This document shows, in pieces, positions 49,698 to 59,361 of a stretch of 64,000 nt of DNA. Source of the DNA: Massilia sp. Leaf139 (GTDB taxonomy: Bacteria; Pseudomonadota; Gammaproteobacteria; Burkholderiales; Burkholderiaceae_D). A model generated the notes under the pieces. It was not told where the DNA came from. It searched no databases and saw nothing but the letters and a program-made list of their open reading frames with translations. Both the position numbers and the translations under genes were made by a program. The DNA lies in assembly GCF_001424165.1 (NCBI RefSeq), contig NZ_LMOJ01000001.1, forward strand, positions 27,194-91,193, written 5' to 3'. Every line of letters begins with the position of its first letter. The first letter of the stretch is position 1.

Positions 49698-52600
49698 ATG
49701 TCCTCGCCACCGCCGACCCAGAACCCGCCCGCGCATTTGCCTGAGTATGCCGAGCTGTTCTGCCTGTCGAACTTCTCCTACCTGGAAGGCGCCTCGCATG
49801 CCGAGGAACTGGTGGAGCGGGCGGTGCGCCTCGGTTATGCGGCGCTGGCGCTGACCGACGAGTGTTCGCTGGCCGGCGTGGTACGCGCGCATGCCGAGGC
49901 GAAGAAGGCGGCGCTGCCTTTCATCGTCGGCGCCCATTTTCATTTGCGTCATCCGGGCGGCGACCCGGCGCTGTCCCTGATCCTGCTGGCGCAGAACCGC
50001 AACGGCTACGGCAACCTCTCCGAATTCATCACGCTCGGGCGTATGCGCAGCGAGAAGGGAACGTATTTCCTGACGCCGGACGACATCGCCAATCCGCAGG
50101 GAGAATACGCGCACCTGAAGGGCATGCCGGACTGCCTGGCGATCCTGCTGCCGCACTATCCGGGCCACGAGCCGAAGGACGTCGACCGCCTGCACGAACA
50201 GGCGCGCTGGGTGGCGGCGCAGTTTCCGGGGCGCGCCTGGCTCGGCCTGGTGCTGCTGCACCGCGCCTTCGACGATGCGCACCGGGTGACGATCGAGGAA
50301 GTCGGCTGGCAGCACCGCCTGCCCATTGTCGCCCTCGGCCACGTCGTCATGCACGTACGTTCGCGCAAACCGCTGCAGGACACGCTCACCGCCACGCGTC
50401 TGAACAAACCCGTGGCCGAATGCGGCTACGGCCTGGCCCAGAACGCCGAGCAGCACCTGCGCGCGCGCCTGCGCCTGGCCAACATCTATTCGCGCCAGGC
50501 CTTAAACGAGACACTGCGTATCGCTTCCCTATGTACCTTCTCGCTCGACGAGCTGCGCTACGAATACCCGAACGAAGTGGTGCCGAAGGGGCATACGGCG
50601 TCGAGTTTCCTCCGTGCCGAAACCTATATCGGCGCGCACCGGCGTTTCAAGGAGGGGATTCCGGCCAGGGTGCAGGCCCAGATCGAGCACGAGCTGGGCC
50701 TGATTGCCGAGATGGGTTACGAGCACTACTTCCTCACCGTCTACGACATCGTCCACTTCGCGCGGGCGAACAATATCCTGTGCCAGGGCCGCGGTTCGGC
50801 CGCCAATTCTGCCGTCTGCTACTGCCTCGGCATCACCGAGGTCGATCCGGCACGCGCGAACCTGCTGTTCGAACGCTTCATCTCGAAAGAACGCAACGAG
50901 CCGCCCGACATCGACGTCGACTTCGAGCACCAGCGCCGCGAGGAGGTGATCCAGTACATCTACAACAAGTACGGCCGCACCCGCGCCGCGCTGGCGGCGG
51001 TCGTCATCAGCTACCGGCCGAAGAGCGCGCTGCGCGACAGCGGGCGTGCGCTCGGCGTCGATCTCGGCATCATCGAAAAAGTCTGCAAAAGCCACCGCTG
51101 GTTCGACAGCAAGGCCGACCTCTTGAATCGCCTGGCCGAATCGGGCCTCGATCCGGAGGCGCCGCTGTCGCGCCAGTGGGCGACGCTGGCCACCCAGCTG
51201 CTGAACTTCCCGCGCCACCTGTCGCAGCACCCGGGCGGCTTCGTCATCGCCCGCGGCAAGCTCTCGCGCCTGGTGCCGATCGAGAACGCGGCGATGGCCG
51301 ACCGCAGCGTCATCCAGTGGGACAAGAACGACCTCGAGGAACTGGGCCTGATGAAGGTCGACGTGCTGGCGCTGGGCATGCTGTCGATGCTGCGGCGCGC
51401 ATTAGAGTTAGTTAGCCTGCGCCACGGCTCGCTGTTCGAGATGCAGGACATCCCGCCCGACGACAAGGCGACCTACGACATGATCTGCGCAGCCGACACG
51501 GTGGGCGTGTTCCAGATCGAGTCGCGCGCGCAGATGAGCATGCTGCCGCGGATGAAGCCGCGCGTGTTCTACGACCTCGTGATCGAGGTGGCGGTGGTAC
51601 GCCCCGGCCCGATCCAGGGCGGCATGGTGCACCCCTACCTGCGCCGGCGCCAGGGCCTGGAGCCGGTGGTGTATCCGAGCGAGGAGATGCGGGCGGCGCT
51701 CGGACGCACGCTGGGCGTGCCGATCTTCCAGGAACAGGTGATGCAGGTGGCCATCCTCGGCGCCGGCTTTACGCCGGGCGAAGCCGACCAGCTGCGCCGC
51801 GCGATGGCGGCCTGGAAGAGAAAGGGCGGCCTGGAACAGTACTACGACCGCATCGTGCGCGGCATGCTCGAGCGCGGCTACGAACTCGAATTCGCGGAAG
51901 CGATCTTCAGCCAGATCCAGGGCTTCGGCGAATACGGTTTCCCCGAATCGCATGCGGCCAGCTTCGCGCTGCTGGCCTATGCCAGCTCCTGGATGAAATG
52001 CCACGAACCGGCCGCCTTCCTGTGCGCGCTGCTCAACAGCCAGCCGATGGGCTTTTATTCGCCCTCGCAGCTGGTGCAGGACGCGCAGCGCCACGGCATC
52101 GAGGTGCGGCCGGTCGACATCGCCATCAGCGGCTGGGAGTCGACCCTGGAAGAACTGCACGACAGCACGCGCCAGCCGGCGGTGCGCCTGGGTCTTTCGC
52201 TCCAGCGCGGCATGAGCCGCGAGGCGGCGGCCCGCATCGAGGACGCGCGCGCGATCCGTCCTTTCGACAGCGTGGCCGACCTGGCGCGCAGGGCGGGGCT
52301 CGATCGCGGCGACCTGCAGGTGCTGGCCGGCGCCAACGCGCTGCGTTCGCTGGCTGGCCATCGCAGGGAAGCCTTGTGGCAGGCGGTCGGCGCCGTGCCC
52401 GACAGGGATTTATTGCGTCCGACGACGCTGGAGGAGGAAAGCCCTACCTTGGCAGCGCCCTCCGAGGGCGACGAGATCGTCGGCGACTACCGCGCCCAGG
52501 GCCTCACCCTGGGCCGCCATCCGGTGGCGCTATTGAGGAAGCAGCTGCTGGCGCAGCGCTTCATGCCGGCCTCGGTACTCAACGAATACGCCGACGGCCA

Positions 52601-52880
52601 GCTGGCGCGCGGCTGCGGCCTGGTCACCGTGCGCCAGCGGCCCGGCACCGCCAAGGGCGTGCTGTTCATGACGCTGGAAGACGAGACCGGCAACGTGAAC
52701 GTGATCGTCTGGCCGGATCTGGTGGAGCATCAACGGCGCGAGGTGCTGGGCGCGAACCTGCTCGGCGTCTACGGCGTCTGGCAGAGCCAGGGGCCGGTGA
52801 AGCATCTGGTGGCCAAGCGCCTGGTGGACATGTCGCACCTGCTGGGCAGGCTGGCGACGCATAGCCGGGATTTTTGCTGA
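49698..52880 (+). CDS. dnaE2: DnaE2, error-prone DNA polymerase III alpha-type subunit
   Basis: A 1060-residue C-family polymerase, the catalytic part of the SOS mutasome. In order: PHP domain (residues ~15-90, LTDECSLAGVVRAHAEAKK), polymerase domain with the catalytic aspartates in PPDIDVDF (402-409) and the SQHPGGFVI and IQWDKNDLEELGLMKVDVLAL motifs, helix-hairpin-helix (~840-880), and C-terminal OB fold (~950-1010, VLFMTLEDETGNVNVIVW). It is somewhat shorter than DnaE1, as DnaE2 usually is. Start: ATG at 49698, TTG at 49692 also possible; no ribosome site is visible. It has its own LexA box and lies 23 kb from imuAB. Confidence 0.95.
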   Translation: MSSPPPTQNPPAHLPEYAELFCLSNFSYLEGASHAEELVERAVRLGYAALALTDECSLAGVVRAHAEAKKAALPFIVGAHFHLRHPGGDPALSLILLAQNRNGYGNLSEFITLGRMRSEKGTYFLTPDDIANPQGEYAHLKGMPDCLAILLPHYPGHEPKDVDRLHEQARWVAAQFPGRAWLGLVLLHRAFDDAHRVTIEEVGWQHRLPIVALGHVVMHVRSRKPLQDTLTATRLNKPVAECGYGLAQNAEQHLRARLRLANIYSRQALNETLRIASLCTFSLDELRYEYPNEVVPKGHTASSFLRAETYIGAHRRFKEGIPARVQAQIEHELGLIAEMGYEHYFLTVYDIVHFARANNILCQGRGSAANSAVCYCLGITEVDPARANLLFERFISKERNEPPDIDVDFEHQRREEVIQYIYNKYGRTRAALAAVVISYRPKSALRDSGRALGVDLGIIEKVCKSHRWFDSKADLLNRLAESGLDPEAPLSRQWATLATQLLNFPRHLSQHPGGFVIARGKLSRLVPIENAAMADRSVIQWDKNDLEELGLMKVDVLALGMLSMLRRALELVSLRHGSLFEMQDIPPDDKATYDMICAADTVGVFQIESRAQMSMLPRMKPRVFYDLVIEVAVVRPGPIQGGMVHPYLRRRQGLEPVVYPSEEMRAALGRTLGVPIFQEQVMQVAILGAGFTPGEADQLRRAMAAWKRKGGLEQYYDRIVRGMLERGYELEFAEAIFSQIQGFGEYGFPESHAASFALLAYASSWMKCHEPAAFLCALLNSQPMGFYSPSQLVQDAQRHGIEVRPVDIAISGWESTLEELHDSTRQPAVRLGLSLQRGMSREAAARIEDARAIRPFDSVADLARRAGLDRGDLQVLAGANALRSLAGHRREALWQAVGAVPDRDLLRPTTLEEESPTLAAPSEGDEIVGDYRAQGLTLGRHPVALLRKQLLAQRFMPASVLNEYADGQLARGCGLVTVRQRPGTAKGVLFMTLEDETGNVNVIVWPDLVEHQRREVLGANLLGVYGVWQSQGPVKHLVAKRLVDMSHLLGRLATHSRDFC

Positions 52881-52998
52881 CGGCGGGCGAGTCCACCGTG
52901 CCACGCAAACCGGCATTAGAATGTCATGCATGGCCCGGCGCGCTGAAGCGAACATCATTGCCGGCGCCGCCGACCTTCCGATCACCACGCAGCCAGCC

Positions 52999-53433
52999 AT
53001 GCACATCACACTCGCCAGCCCCGCCGACACGCCACACCTGTTCGAGGTATGGGAAGCGTCCGTGACAGCCACCCACGACTTTCTCGACGCTGCCGCGATC
53101 GCCGCCCTTGCGCCCATCGTGCAAGAGCTGCTGCACAGCTTCACGCCAATCCATTGCATCCGCGGCGAAGACGGTCTGCCTTTCGCCTTCATGGGCGTGC
53201 AGGAAGGAATGCTGGAAATGCTGTTCGTCCATCCATCCCGCCGCGGTCAGGGAGCTGGGCGGCTTCTCGCTACCCATGCGCTGAACCAGCTCGGCGTCAC
53301 GCAGGTCGACGTCAACGAGGACAACAGGCAGGCGCTCGGCTTCTACGAGCGGCTCGGCTTTCGCACCGAAGGCCGCTCGGCCACCGACGGCTTCGGAAAG
53401 CCCTATCCAATCCTGCATATGCGCCTTGGCTGA
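52999..53433 (+). CDS. YjaB-like GNAT acetyltransferase
   Basis: A 144-residue GNAT enzyme close to E. coli YjaB: ASPADTPHLFEVWEASVTAT with THDFL, LFVHPSRRGQGAGRLLATHA (acetyl-CoA loop), and the C-terminal NRQALGFYERLGFRTEGRS-ATD-GKPYPILHM all appear in the same order as in YjaB. The acceptor is unknown. The start at 52999 gives the normal family N-terminus; a longer frame from 52921 adds an Ala-rich extension and overlaps nothing useful. Convergent with the DUF5916 gene (20-bp gap). Confidence 0.9.
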   Translation: MHITLASPADTPHLFEVWEASVTATHDFLDAAAIAALAPIVQELLHSFTPIHCIRGEDGLPFAFMGVQEGMLEMLFVHPSRRGQGAGRLLATHALNQLGVTQVDVNEDNRQALGFYERLGFRTEGRSATDGFGKPYPILHMRLG

Positions 53434-53453
53434 GGGGCGGCAGTCCCTACGCC

Positions 53454-55745
53454 CTACACCTCCCACTGCAGTTTGAACGTCAGCGACTTCCTGCGCTCCT
53501 CGGCCAGCGGCGACTTGTCGTCCACATAGCCGAACGACATGCGGCGCCCGTGGCGCCACTCGTAGCGGTACAGCAGCGAGCGGTGGATCTGGCGGTCGCT
53601 CCACGCCTCCAACTGGGTCACGCCGTCGTCGCGGCGTGCGGCCCAGGTGTTCTGGGCGAGCAGACGCAGCGAATCGCGGGCGCTGAAGTGCAGGGTCGCC
53701 AGCGCGCGCCAGGCCGTGTCGGCAAAGGCCGGCTTGCCCAGCGTGCCCTGTACCCAGGCGCGGTTGAGGTGCTGGTCGAGTTCCAGCGACCAGCCGCGCC
53801 GCAGCGGAAAGCGCATGGCGACGTCGAGGATCACGTTCCCGCCCGGCCCGACGCGGTCGGCATCGAAGTCGAGCTGGCGCCCGAGGACGACCTCGGCGGC
53901 GATCTTCGAGATCCAGGGCACCGGCGTGGTCTCGATCCCGAAGTTGACGACCCGGGTATCGTGCAGGCGCCCGCCAGCCAGGGCGCGCTGGCGGTCGAAG
54001 CCGAGTTCGGCCCAGAAGCCCGTCTGCAAGGGCAGGGCCATCCAGACACCGGGACGCAGCCTGCGCCCGACGGTCTCGCCGCCGCGCTGGCCAGCCGTCG
54101 CGTCGGCCAGGGTGCGCATCTCGTGGAAGCCGAGATAGGTTTCGAACTCGTACAGCGACAGCGAACCGAACGAGCGCGATCCGAGCAGGCGGTTGAACGA
54201 GCCGGTGAGGCGCGCGACGCCCGTTTGCGGCACGAAGCCGTTGTCGTTGACGAAACCGGGCGCGATTGCCTCCGCCTCGACCTCGTGCGTCCATTCCTCG
54301 GTATTGTGCAGGTATTTCGCCCACAGATAGCCGCCGGAGCGCGCGGGCAGCCTGGCCGCGCTGTCGTCATCATCAAAACCGGCCGTCGTGCGCGAGGCCA
54401 TCGCCACGCCGGACAGTTGATGCTGCACGCCGTCCTCCGAGGTGCCGCGCCACTGGGCGTCGATGCCGAGGACGTCGTTGCTGCCGAAGCGGTGGTAGTC
54501 GCGCTGCGAGGCAAACGCGCCCAGCAGCAGGCCCTCCCCATGCCAGCGCGCACGCGCCAGGCTCGCCATCGTGCGCCCGGTCTGCACATATTCCAGCGTC
54601 TCGTAGGGCCGCCCGCGCAGCACCAGGCCGCCCGGCTCGTCGCGCAGACTCATGGCCGTGGCGTCGGCATGCGCCGCGCGCCAGGTCGCGCGCAGGCCGT
54701 ATTCCGGGTCGTTCACGGTGCGCGAATAAAAGGCCGGCAGCGGCAGGCCGAGCACGTCCGCGCTCTCGAGGAAGAATCCGCGCCGCTCGGGCAGGCTGAG
54801 TGCGACGTTGGCCGCCCCTTGCGAAACCGGATGGTCGATCTCGACCTGCGAAAAGTCCGGATTGATGGTGGCGTTGAAGACCCAGTCAGCACGCGGACGC
54901 GCATTGATTTCCAGGCCGAGTTCGGCCTGGCTGCCGCGGCTGCGCCGGCCCGGCAGCGCAAGCCGTTCGCTGCGCACCGTCAGTTCCGGGCGCAGTTCGA
55001 GGAAGGCGCGGTCGCGCACCGCCGTCACGCTCGCCTCCATCCCTTCGATCTCCTGCAGGAAGCTCAGGTGGCTGAGCGCGTCCGCGCGGAACGGCGCCGT
55101 GATCAGCAGGGTGCCGTCGGCATGGGGAATGCTGCGTTCGACCATCACGCGCCAGTTGCGCCCGCCCGCATAGGGAAAGCGCAGGTTCGACAGCGGCCAG
55201 CGCACTTCCATGCTGTAGCCGTCGGGCAGGAGGGTGACCGCGGTCTCGACCGGGAAATCGGGGCCGAGATCGGACTCGTCGTCCTCGGCGCGGTGCATGC
55301 CGTCGCTGACGACGCCGGCCGTGTTGATGCGCACGAACTGGGCGTTGCGGCCATGGCCGGCCGGGTCGATCCAGATGCCGATGAAGTCCTGGTCGACGTC
55401 GACCTTGTCGCGCCGCGCCAGGGCGCCGCGCAGCAGGGCGGGTGCGTCGTCCCAGGCGCGGATGCCGAACACCAGGGCATCGTCGTCGATCAGCAGGCGC
55501 ACGCTGGTCTTGCGCGTGCCAGGGGCGTCGGCGCCGTCGCGCGGCAGGTGCTTGTGGAAGCCCGCGTAGGCCGGAGCGCGCTGCCAGGCAGGATCGTCGA
55601 GGCTGCCGTCGATACGGGGTGTCTCGCTTGCGACGATGCGCAGGGCGCGCAGGCCCGGATCGCCGGATGCCTGTGCTGTGCTGGCCACAAGCGTGGCGGC
55701 GGCCAGCAGGCCGTAAAGCCGCAAAGGCGGCCGATGCTTGCTCAT
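53454..55745 (-). CDS. DUF5916 outer-membrane protein with CBM9-like domain
   Basis: A 763-residue exported protein. Signal peptide (LYGLLAAATLVASTAQA), then an N-terminal carbohydrate-binding-family-9-like domain (about residues 40-200: RIDGSLDDPAWQRAPAY and YSMEVRWPLSNLRFP), then the DUF5916 beta-barrel region, containing the typical FNATINPDFSQVEIDHP and SLPERRGFFLES. Such proteins are outer-membrane or surface proteins of unknown role, possibly binding polysaccharide. Start 55745 gives the signal peptide. Single gene. Confidence 0.88.
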   Translation of the reverse strand: MSKHRPPLRLYGLLAAATLVASTAQASGDPGLRALRIVASETPRIDGSLDDPAWQRAPAYAGFHKHLPRDGADAPGTRKTSVRLLIDDDALVFGIRAWDDAPALLRGALARRDKVDVDQDFIGIWIDPAGHGRNAQFVRINTAGVVSDGMHRAEDDESDLGPDFPVETAVTLLPDGYSMEVRWPLSNLRFPYAGGRNWRVMVERSIPHADGTLLITAPFRADALSHLSFLQEIEGMEASVTAVRDRAFLELRPELTVRSERLALPGRRSRGSQAELGLEINARPRADWVFNATINPDFSQVEIDHPVSQGAANVALSLPERRGFFLESADVLGLPLPAFYSRTVNDPEYGLRATWRAAHADATAMSLRDEPGGLVLRGRPYETLEYVQTGRTMASLARARWHGEGLLLGAFASQRDYHRFGSNDVLGIDAQWRGTSEDGVQHQLSGVAMASRTTAGFDDDDSAARLPARSGGYLWAKYLHNTEEWTHEVEAEAIAPGFVNDNGFVPQTGVARLTGSFNRLLGSRSFGSLSLYEFETYLGFHEMRTLADATAGQRGGETVGRRLRPGVWMALPLQTGFWAELGFDRQRALAGGRLHDTRVVNFGIETTPVPWISKIAAEVVLGRQLDFDADRVGPGGNVILDVAMRFPLRRGWSLELDQHLNRAWVQGTLGKPAFADTAWRALATLHFSARDSLRLLAQNTWAARRDDGVTQLEAWSDRQIHRSLLYRYEWRHGRRMSFGYVDDKSPLAEERRKSLTFKLQWEV

Positions 55746-55871
55746 TGACGCGATGCCCTGGTGCGCCATGCCTTGCCGGTCACGGCTTCACCTGCTGGAA
55801 AAGTTAAAAGGCATGCAATATAGCACGGGTGTAAAGACGCAAGATGCGCAGATTCTCACCCGGCGCTCGGC

Positions 55872-56897
55872 TTACACCGACGGATCCAGATACTTCTCCA
55901 GCAGCCCCGCCGGCCGGTAGCTGTCGATGCCTTCGAAGAAGCCGGCGGCGATCACCTGCTGCGCTGCCGCGCTCAGGTTCGCCGGGCGCAGCACGCGCGG
56001 CCGGCCGACGGCGAAGCCGGCAGTCGCGCCCGCGGGACGGAAGGGCACGACCATCGTCAGCATGATCGCGGCCTCGCCGAAGCGGCGCACTTCGAGTACG
56101 ACCGCTTCCGAGCGGCGCGCCGGCAGGCCGACCACACCCTGGTAGGAGAGCACCGATTCCAGGGCACCTTCCTCGTTATTTTCGAGGCGGTCGAAGGCTT
56201 CCTGCAGCGAGCCGTGCATCAGCGCCACGCCCAGGCGCTGGCCATTGGGCATCCGGTGTTGCATCATCCGGCCCAGCGCAGCGCCTTCGCAGATCGTCCA
56301 GATCGCGAAGCCGGCTGCCCAGCCGGCCTCGCCGGCGGCGGCGCGCAGGGCCCCGGTCACCTTGTCCTCGCGCAGGGCGAGGGGCGCGGAAGGGCGCGCA
56401 ATCGGCGTGGCGTCGGACAGGCGGTTCATGAACTGGTCGGCGCTGGCCAGCACGCTGCGCTCCGGGTCGTCGCCGAACAGCACGTCCAGGATCGAAGACA
56501 GCGGCAGGAAGGTGCCGCTTTCTTCCAGCATGCAGATCATCGAGGACGCAAAGGCTTCCGGATACTGGGCCAGGAAGTCCGGCGGCGCCACCTGTTTCAG
56601 TTCGTCGTACGGATACCAGGCGTAGCCTTCGCCGGTATAGCGGTAGACCACGGCGCCCACATAGAAGCACAGCAGGTAGAGGAAGTTCTGGTTGTCCTGC
56701 CGGTCGGTGAAGGCGCCGTAGGACGGCTGCAGTTGCGTGCGCATCTGGCGCAGGAGCCGGTCGATGCGCGCCAGGCTCTCCGGCGTGAAATCGAGATCAG
56801 CCTGCACCAGCGCCTTGCGAAAGGCCAGACCGCCCGGGAATTCGCCGTCCGCGCGGAAGGTGTGCAGGTATTGGTCGGCCATCTGGTTTGCGGGCAT
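55872..56897 (-). CDS. Hypothetical protein in M48/DUF898 operon
   Basis: A 341-residue soluble, largely helical protein that I do not recognise. It has LTFTPESLARIDRLLRQMR-like helical stretches, NFLYLLCFYVGAVVYRYTGE (a hydrophobic stretch that could be buried) and no signal peptide. GAGGAA precedes the ATG at 56897. It is the last gene of a leftward set DUF898 - M48 - this gene, 31 bp after the peptidase, so it probably works with them. Its role cannot be stated. Confidence 0.68.
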   Translation of the reverse strand: MPANQMADQYLHTFRADGEFPGGLAFRKALVQADLDFTPESLARIDRLLRQMRTQLQPSYGAFTDRQDNQNFLYLLCFYVGAVVYRYTGEGYAWYPYDELKQVAPPDFLAQYPEAFASSMICMLEESGTFLPLSSILDVLFGDDPERSVLASADQFMNRLSDATPIARPSAPLALREDKVTGALRAAAGEAGWAAGFAIWTICEGAALGRMMQHRMPNGQRLGVALMHGSLQEAFDRLENNEEGALESVLSYQGVVGLPARRSEAVVLEVRRFGEAAIMLTMVVPFRPAGATAGFAVGRPRVLRPANLSAAAQQVIAAGFFEGIDSYRPAGLLEKYLDPSV

Positions 56898-56928
56898 GGG
56901 TTCCTCTCGATCGGTACGTGTGATTCGA

Positions 56929-57984
56929 TTACTGCGGGTTGGTCGGCGCCTGGGCCGCGGCGCGCAGGCGCGCGCTGCGTTCGGCCGACACCGGGTGGCT
57001 GGCGACGAAGCGGATCGCTTCGCTTACCCAGGCGCCCTGCTTGCTGTCGGGCTTCTTGCGGCCGGCGAGGCGGTCGTGCAGGTCGGCCAGCGGCAGCGTC
57101 GAGATGCCGCGCGCTCGCATCACGGCGATGGCGTATTCGTCCGCCTCGGTTTCCTTGTCGCGCGAGTAGCTCATGCGCAGCAGGACGGCGGGCAGGGCGG
57201 CGACCGTGCTGAAGTCGCCGAACACCGAGGCCGCCAGCGCCGCCGTCAGTGAGGAGCTGGCCAGCATGCGGGTGCTGTGGCGCATGCGCACGTGGCCGAT
57301 CTCGTGGGCGAGGATGCCGGCCAGCTGCGCACGCTCGGCCTCGCCGAAGCTGCCGCGCGGGCCGACGATGAGCCGCACCATCTGGTCGGTCATGATGATG
57401 GTGCCGTCGGGAAGCGCCAGCGCGTTCGGGCCGAAGAAGCGCGAGTTGCGCAGCAGGAGCCGCACGCGCATGTCGGCGGGCACCACCCGCGGCAGCACGG
57501 CGCGCACTTCGGCCTGCCACTGGTCGCTCAGGCGGCTTTCCTCGAGCTTGCCGCTGGCATTGAGCGCCTTGAGGGCGGTTTCACCGAGCGCGCGGTCGAC
57601 CGAGGGCGGTAGCCCGTCGGCGATGCGCGTCGCCAGGGCCGGCACGCCCCAGGTGACGGTCGCGAACAGCAGGGCCACCAGGAGCGCCAGCGCCAGCAGG
57701 GCGGCCCAGGTGTGGTCGGTCAGGCGCACGACGCGCGAAGGACGATAGCCGAGCGCGTCGCGCAGCGCCTGGCCCGGCTCCGCGCCCGGCACTTCGCAGC
57801 GCGCGCCGTCGTCGAAATACAGCACGGTCGGGGCATGCGCGAAGGGTTCGGCGATGCGCGTGGCGCCGGCTGCATAGCTGCGCTCGACGTCGCCGCGCAG
57901 GACGATGAAGCCGTCGGCCGCGTTCACGTCGACGGAGTGAAGGCGGGCGCTGCGCCCGTCGTAGAAATGCGCTGCAATCATCAT
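56929..57984 (-). CDS. M48-family (HtpX/Ste24-like) membrane metallopeptidase
   Basis: A 351-residue zinc peptidase. The N-terminal ~90 residues form a small domain, one membrane helix (LLALALLVALLFATVTWG) follows, and the catalytic HEIGH motif is at residues 227-231 (GILAHEIGHVRMRHS), with the third-ligand Glu in ETEADEYAI. Ends in a basic C-terminus. It resembles the BepA/LoiP-like M48 group facing the periplasm or membrane. The ATG at 57984 is preferred to GTG 57993. It follows the DUF898 gene by 5 bp and is co-transcribed with it. Confidence 0.9.
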   Translation of the reverse strand: MMIAAHFYDGRSARLHSVDVNAADGFIVLRGDVERSYAAGATRIAEPFAHAPTVLYFDDGARCEVPGAEPGQALRDALGYRPSRVVRLTDHTWAALLALALLVALLFATVTWGVPALATRIADGLPPSVDRALGETALKALNASGKLEESRLSDQWQAEVRAVLPRVVPADMRVRLLLRNSRFFGPNALALPDGTIIMTDQMVRLIVGPRGSFGEAERAQLAGILAHEIGHVRMRHSTRMLASSSLTAALAASVFGDFSTVAALPAVLLRMSYSRDKETEADEYAIAVMRARGISTLPLADLHDRLAGRKKPDSKQGAWVSEAIRFVASHPVSAERSARLRAAAQAPTNPQ

Positions 57985-57989
57985 GACAT

Positions 57990-59153
57990 TCACCAGGACA
58001 GGTCGACGCCGAGGAAGTCGGCGGCGCCATCGCCGACCGCGCCGCCGGCGGGTTTGACGTCGGCCAGCACACGCTCGAAGCCCTCGTCGACCTCGAGCAG
58101 CATGTGCGCGAGGCGGTATTTATGGACGTTCACCACCGCGAACGGCCGGTACAGGCCCAGCGTGAGCAGCGTGAACACCAGGTTCTTCAGGTGCAGCCAG
58201 GCGAAGCGGCGCACCGACAGCATCGACACGAAGCGCACGCCGGGAAAGCGCGTGTTCCGCAGGCACAGGTTCAGGACGCGCACCTGCTGGTAGGGGCCGA
58301 GCAGCAAGTAGAGCAGCAGCACCAGTGCGAGCGGCACCAGGGCTGTGAAGATGGGAACGATGATCCGGGCCGGCAGCCAGGGATTCGACTTGAAGAGGGA
58401 GAAGGAGGCCCAGGCCGCCGCGGCCACCAGGACGATCGGAATGGCTGCCATCCACAGGCCGCGCACGTAGATTTCGAAGAACTCGCCCAGCGACAGATCG
58501 GCCGAAGAAGGCTGGTCGCCATAGGCCACATGGCCGAACTGGTAGCGCTTCATCCAGCAGAACATGGCGGGCCAGGCGATGTAGAGCGCGAAGGGCAGCA
58601 GCGACCAGCGCGTCTGGCCGAGCAGGGCGACCATGACGCCGGGCAGCAGGAAGACGGCGATCGGCGCCAGGTAGCTGACATAGGCCAGCGGTACCGAGCC
58701 CGTGAACTGGAAACGCAGGCCGCGCCACGAGGTATGGCCCAGGCGGAAACGCAGGGCGCCGCGCATCATGAAGGGCAGGCCGGCCAGCAGCAGACCCGCC
58801 ACCACCATGCCGAACACGAGCGAGAAGCCGAAGGCGTACTGGTAGGCCGCCAGCAGCACCACCGCCAGGATGCGTCCGCGCAGGATCGGTTTCGGCTCGC
58901 CGTGAAAATCGAAGCCGGCGCCGCCCAGCGTGGTATTGCGGTCGAAGTATTGCAGGCGCCGCACCTTGGCCCAGGCCGAATAGATGCCCAGCGTGGCCAC
59001 GCTCAGCAGCAGGTTGACGATCCAGATGCGGAAGTATTCGCCGCCGCTGCCGCTGAAGCCGAAGGCCAGGATGCGCTGTTCGGGAGCGGCCGGCGGGAAC
59101 GCGGAGACGAAAGCGTCTGCGGCGACAGGAACGGGAGTGTCGAAAGGTGACAT
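57990..59153 (-). CDS. YjgN/DUF898-family membrane protein
   Basis: A 387-residue polytopic inner-membrane protein of the DUF898 (YjgN) family. Family marks are the early YFRIWIVNLLLSVATLGIYSAWAKVRRLQYF (split into its helix) and the repeated FKFxG-like beginning of each half (LGHTSWRGLRFQFTG, RFVSMLSVRRFAWL). About seven helices. Function not established. First gene of a leftward operon with the M48 peptidase (5-bp gap), an arrangement that I have seen repeatedly, suggesting they act together on the envelope (inference). Start 59153. Confidence 0.9.
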   Translation of the reverse strand: MSPFDTPVPVAADAFVSAFPPAAPEQRILAFGFSGSGGEYFRIWIVNLLLSVATLGIYSAWAKVRRLQYFDRNTTLGGAGFDFHGEPKPILRGRILAVVLLAAYQYAFGFSLVFGMVVAGLLLAGLPFMMRGALRFRLGHTSWRGLRFQFTGSVPLAYVSYLAPIAVFLLPGVMVALLGQTRWSLLPFALYIAWPAMFCWMKRYQFGHVAYGDQPSSADLSLGEFFEIYVRGLWMAAIPIVLVAAAAWASFSLFKSNPWLPARIIVPIFTALVPLALVLLLYLLLGPYQQVRVLNLCLRNTRFPGVRFVSMLSVRRFAWLHLKNLVFTLLTLGLYRPFAVVNVHKYRLAHMLLEVDEGFERVLADVKPAGGAVGDGAADFLGVDLSW

Positions 59154-59361
59154 GCCAGTGAAAGAAAACTTAACGACAAGCAATATCCGCTTTTGCTGGC
59201 AAGTCTGTCAATTACTTTTGATAACTTTGGCGGCGGCCATGCACACCGTTGTTGCTTTATCGGCACTGATGGTTGCGGCAAGACCGATTCGCCATGGCGG
59301 CGTCGCCGCGCGCCACGGCGCGGCCTATACTGAAGTTCCATCCTTACCTCAGGAGCTGGCC

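Noticed and set aside
53049-55748. Rightward open frame (899 codons) opposite the DUF5916 gene
   Set aside because: Antisense shadow of a recognised exported protein; composition is atypical and it would read through the acetyltransferase stop region in another frame.
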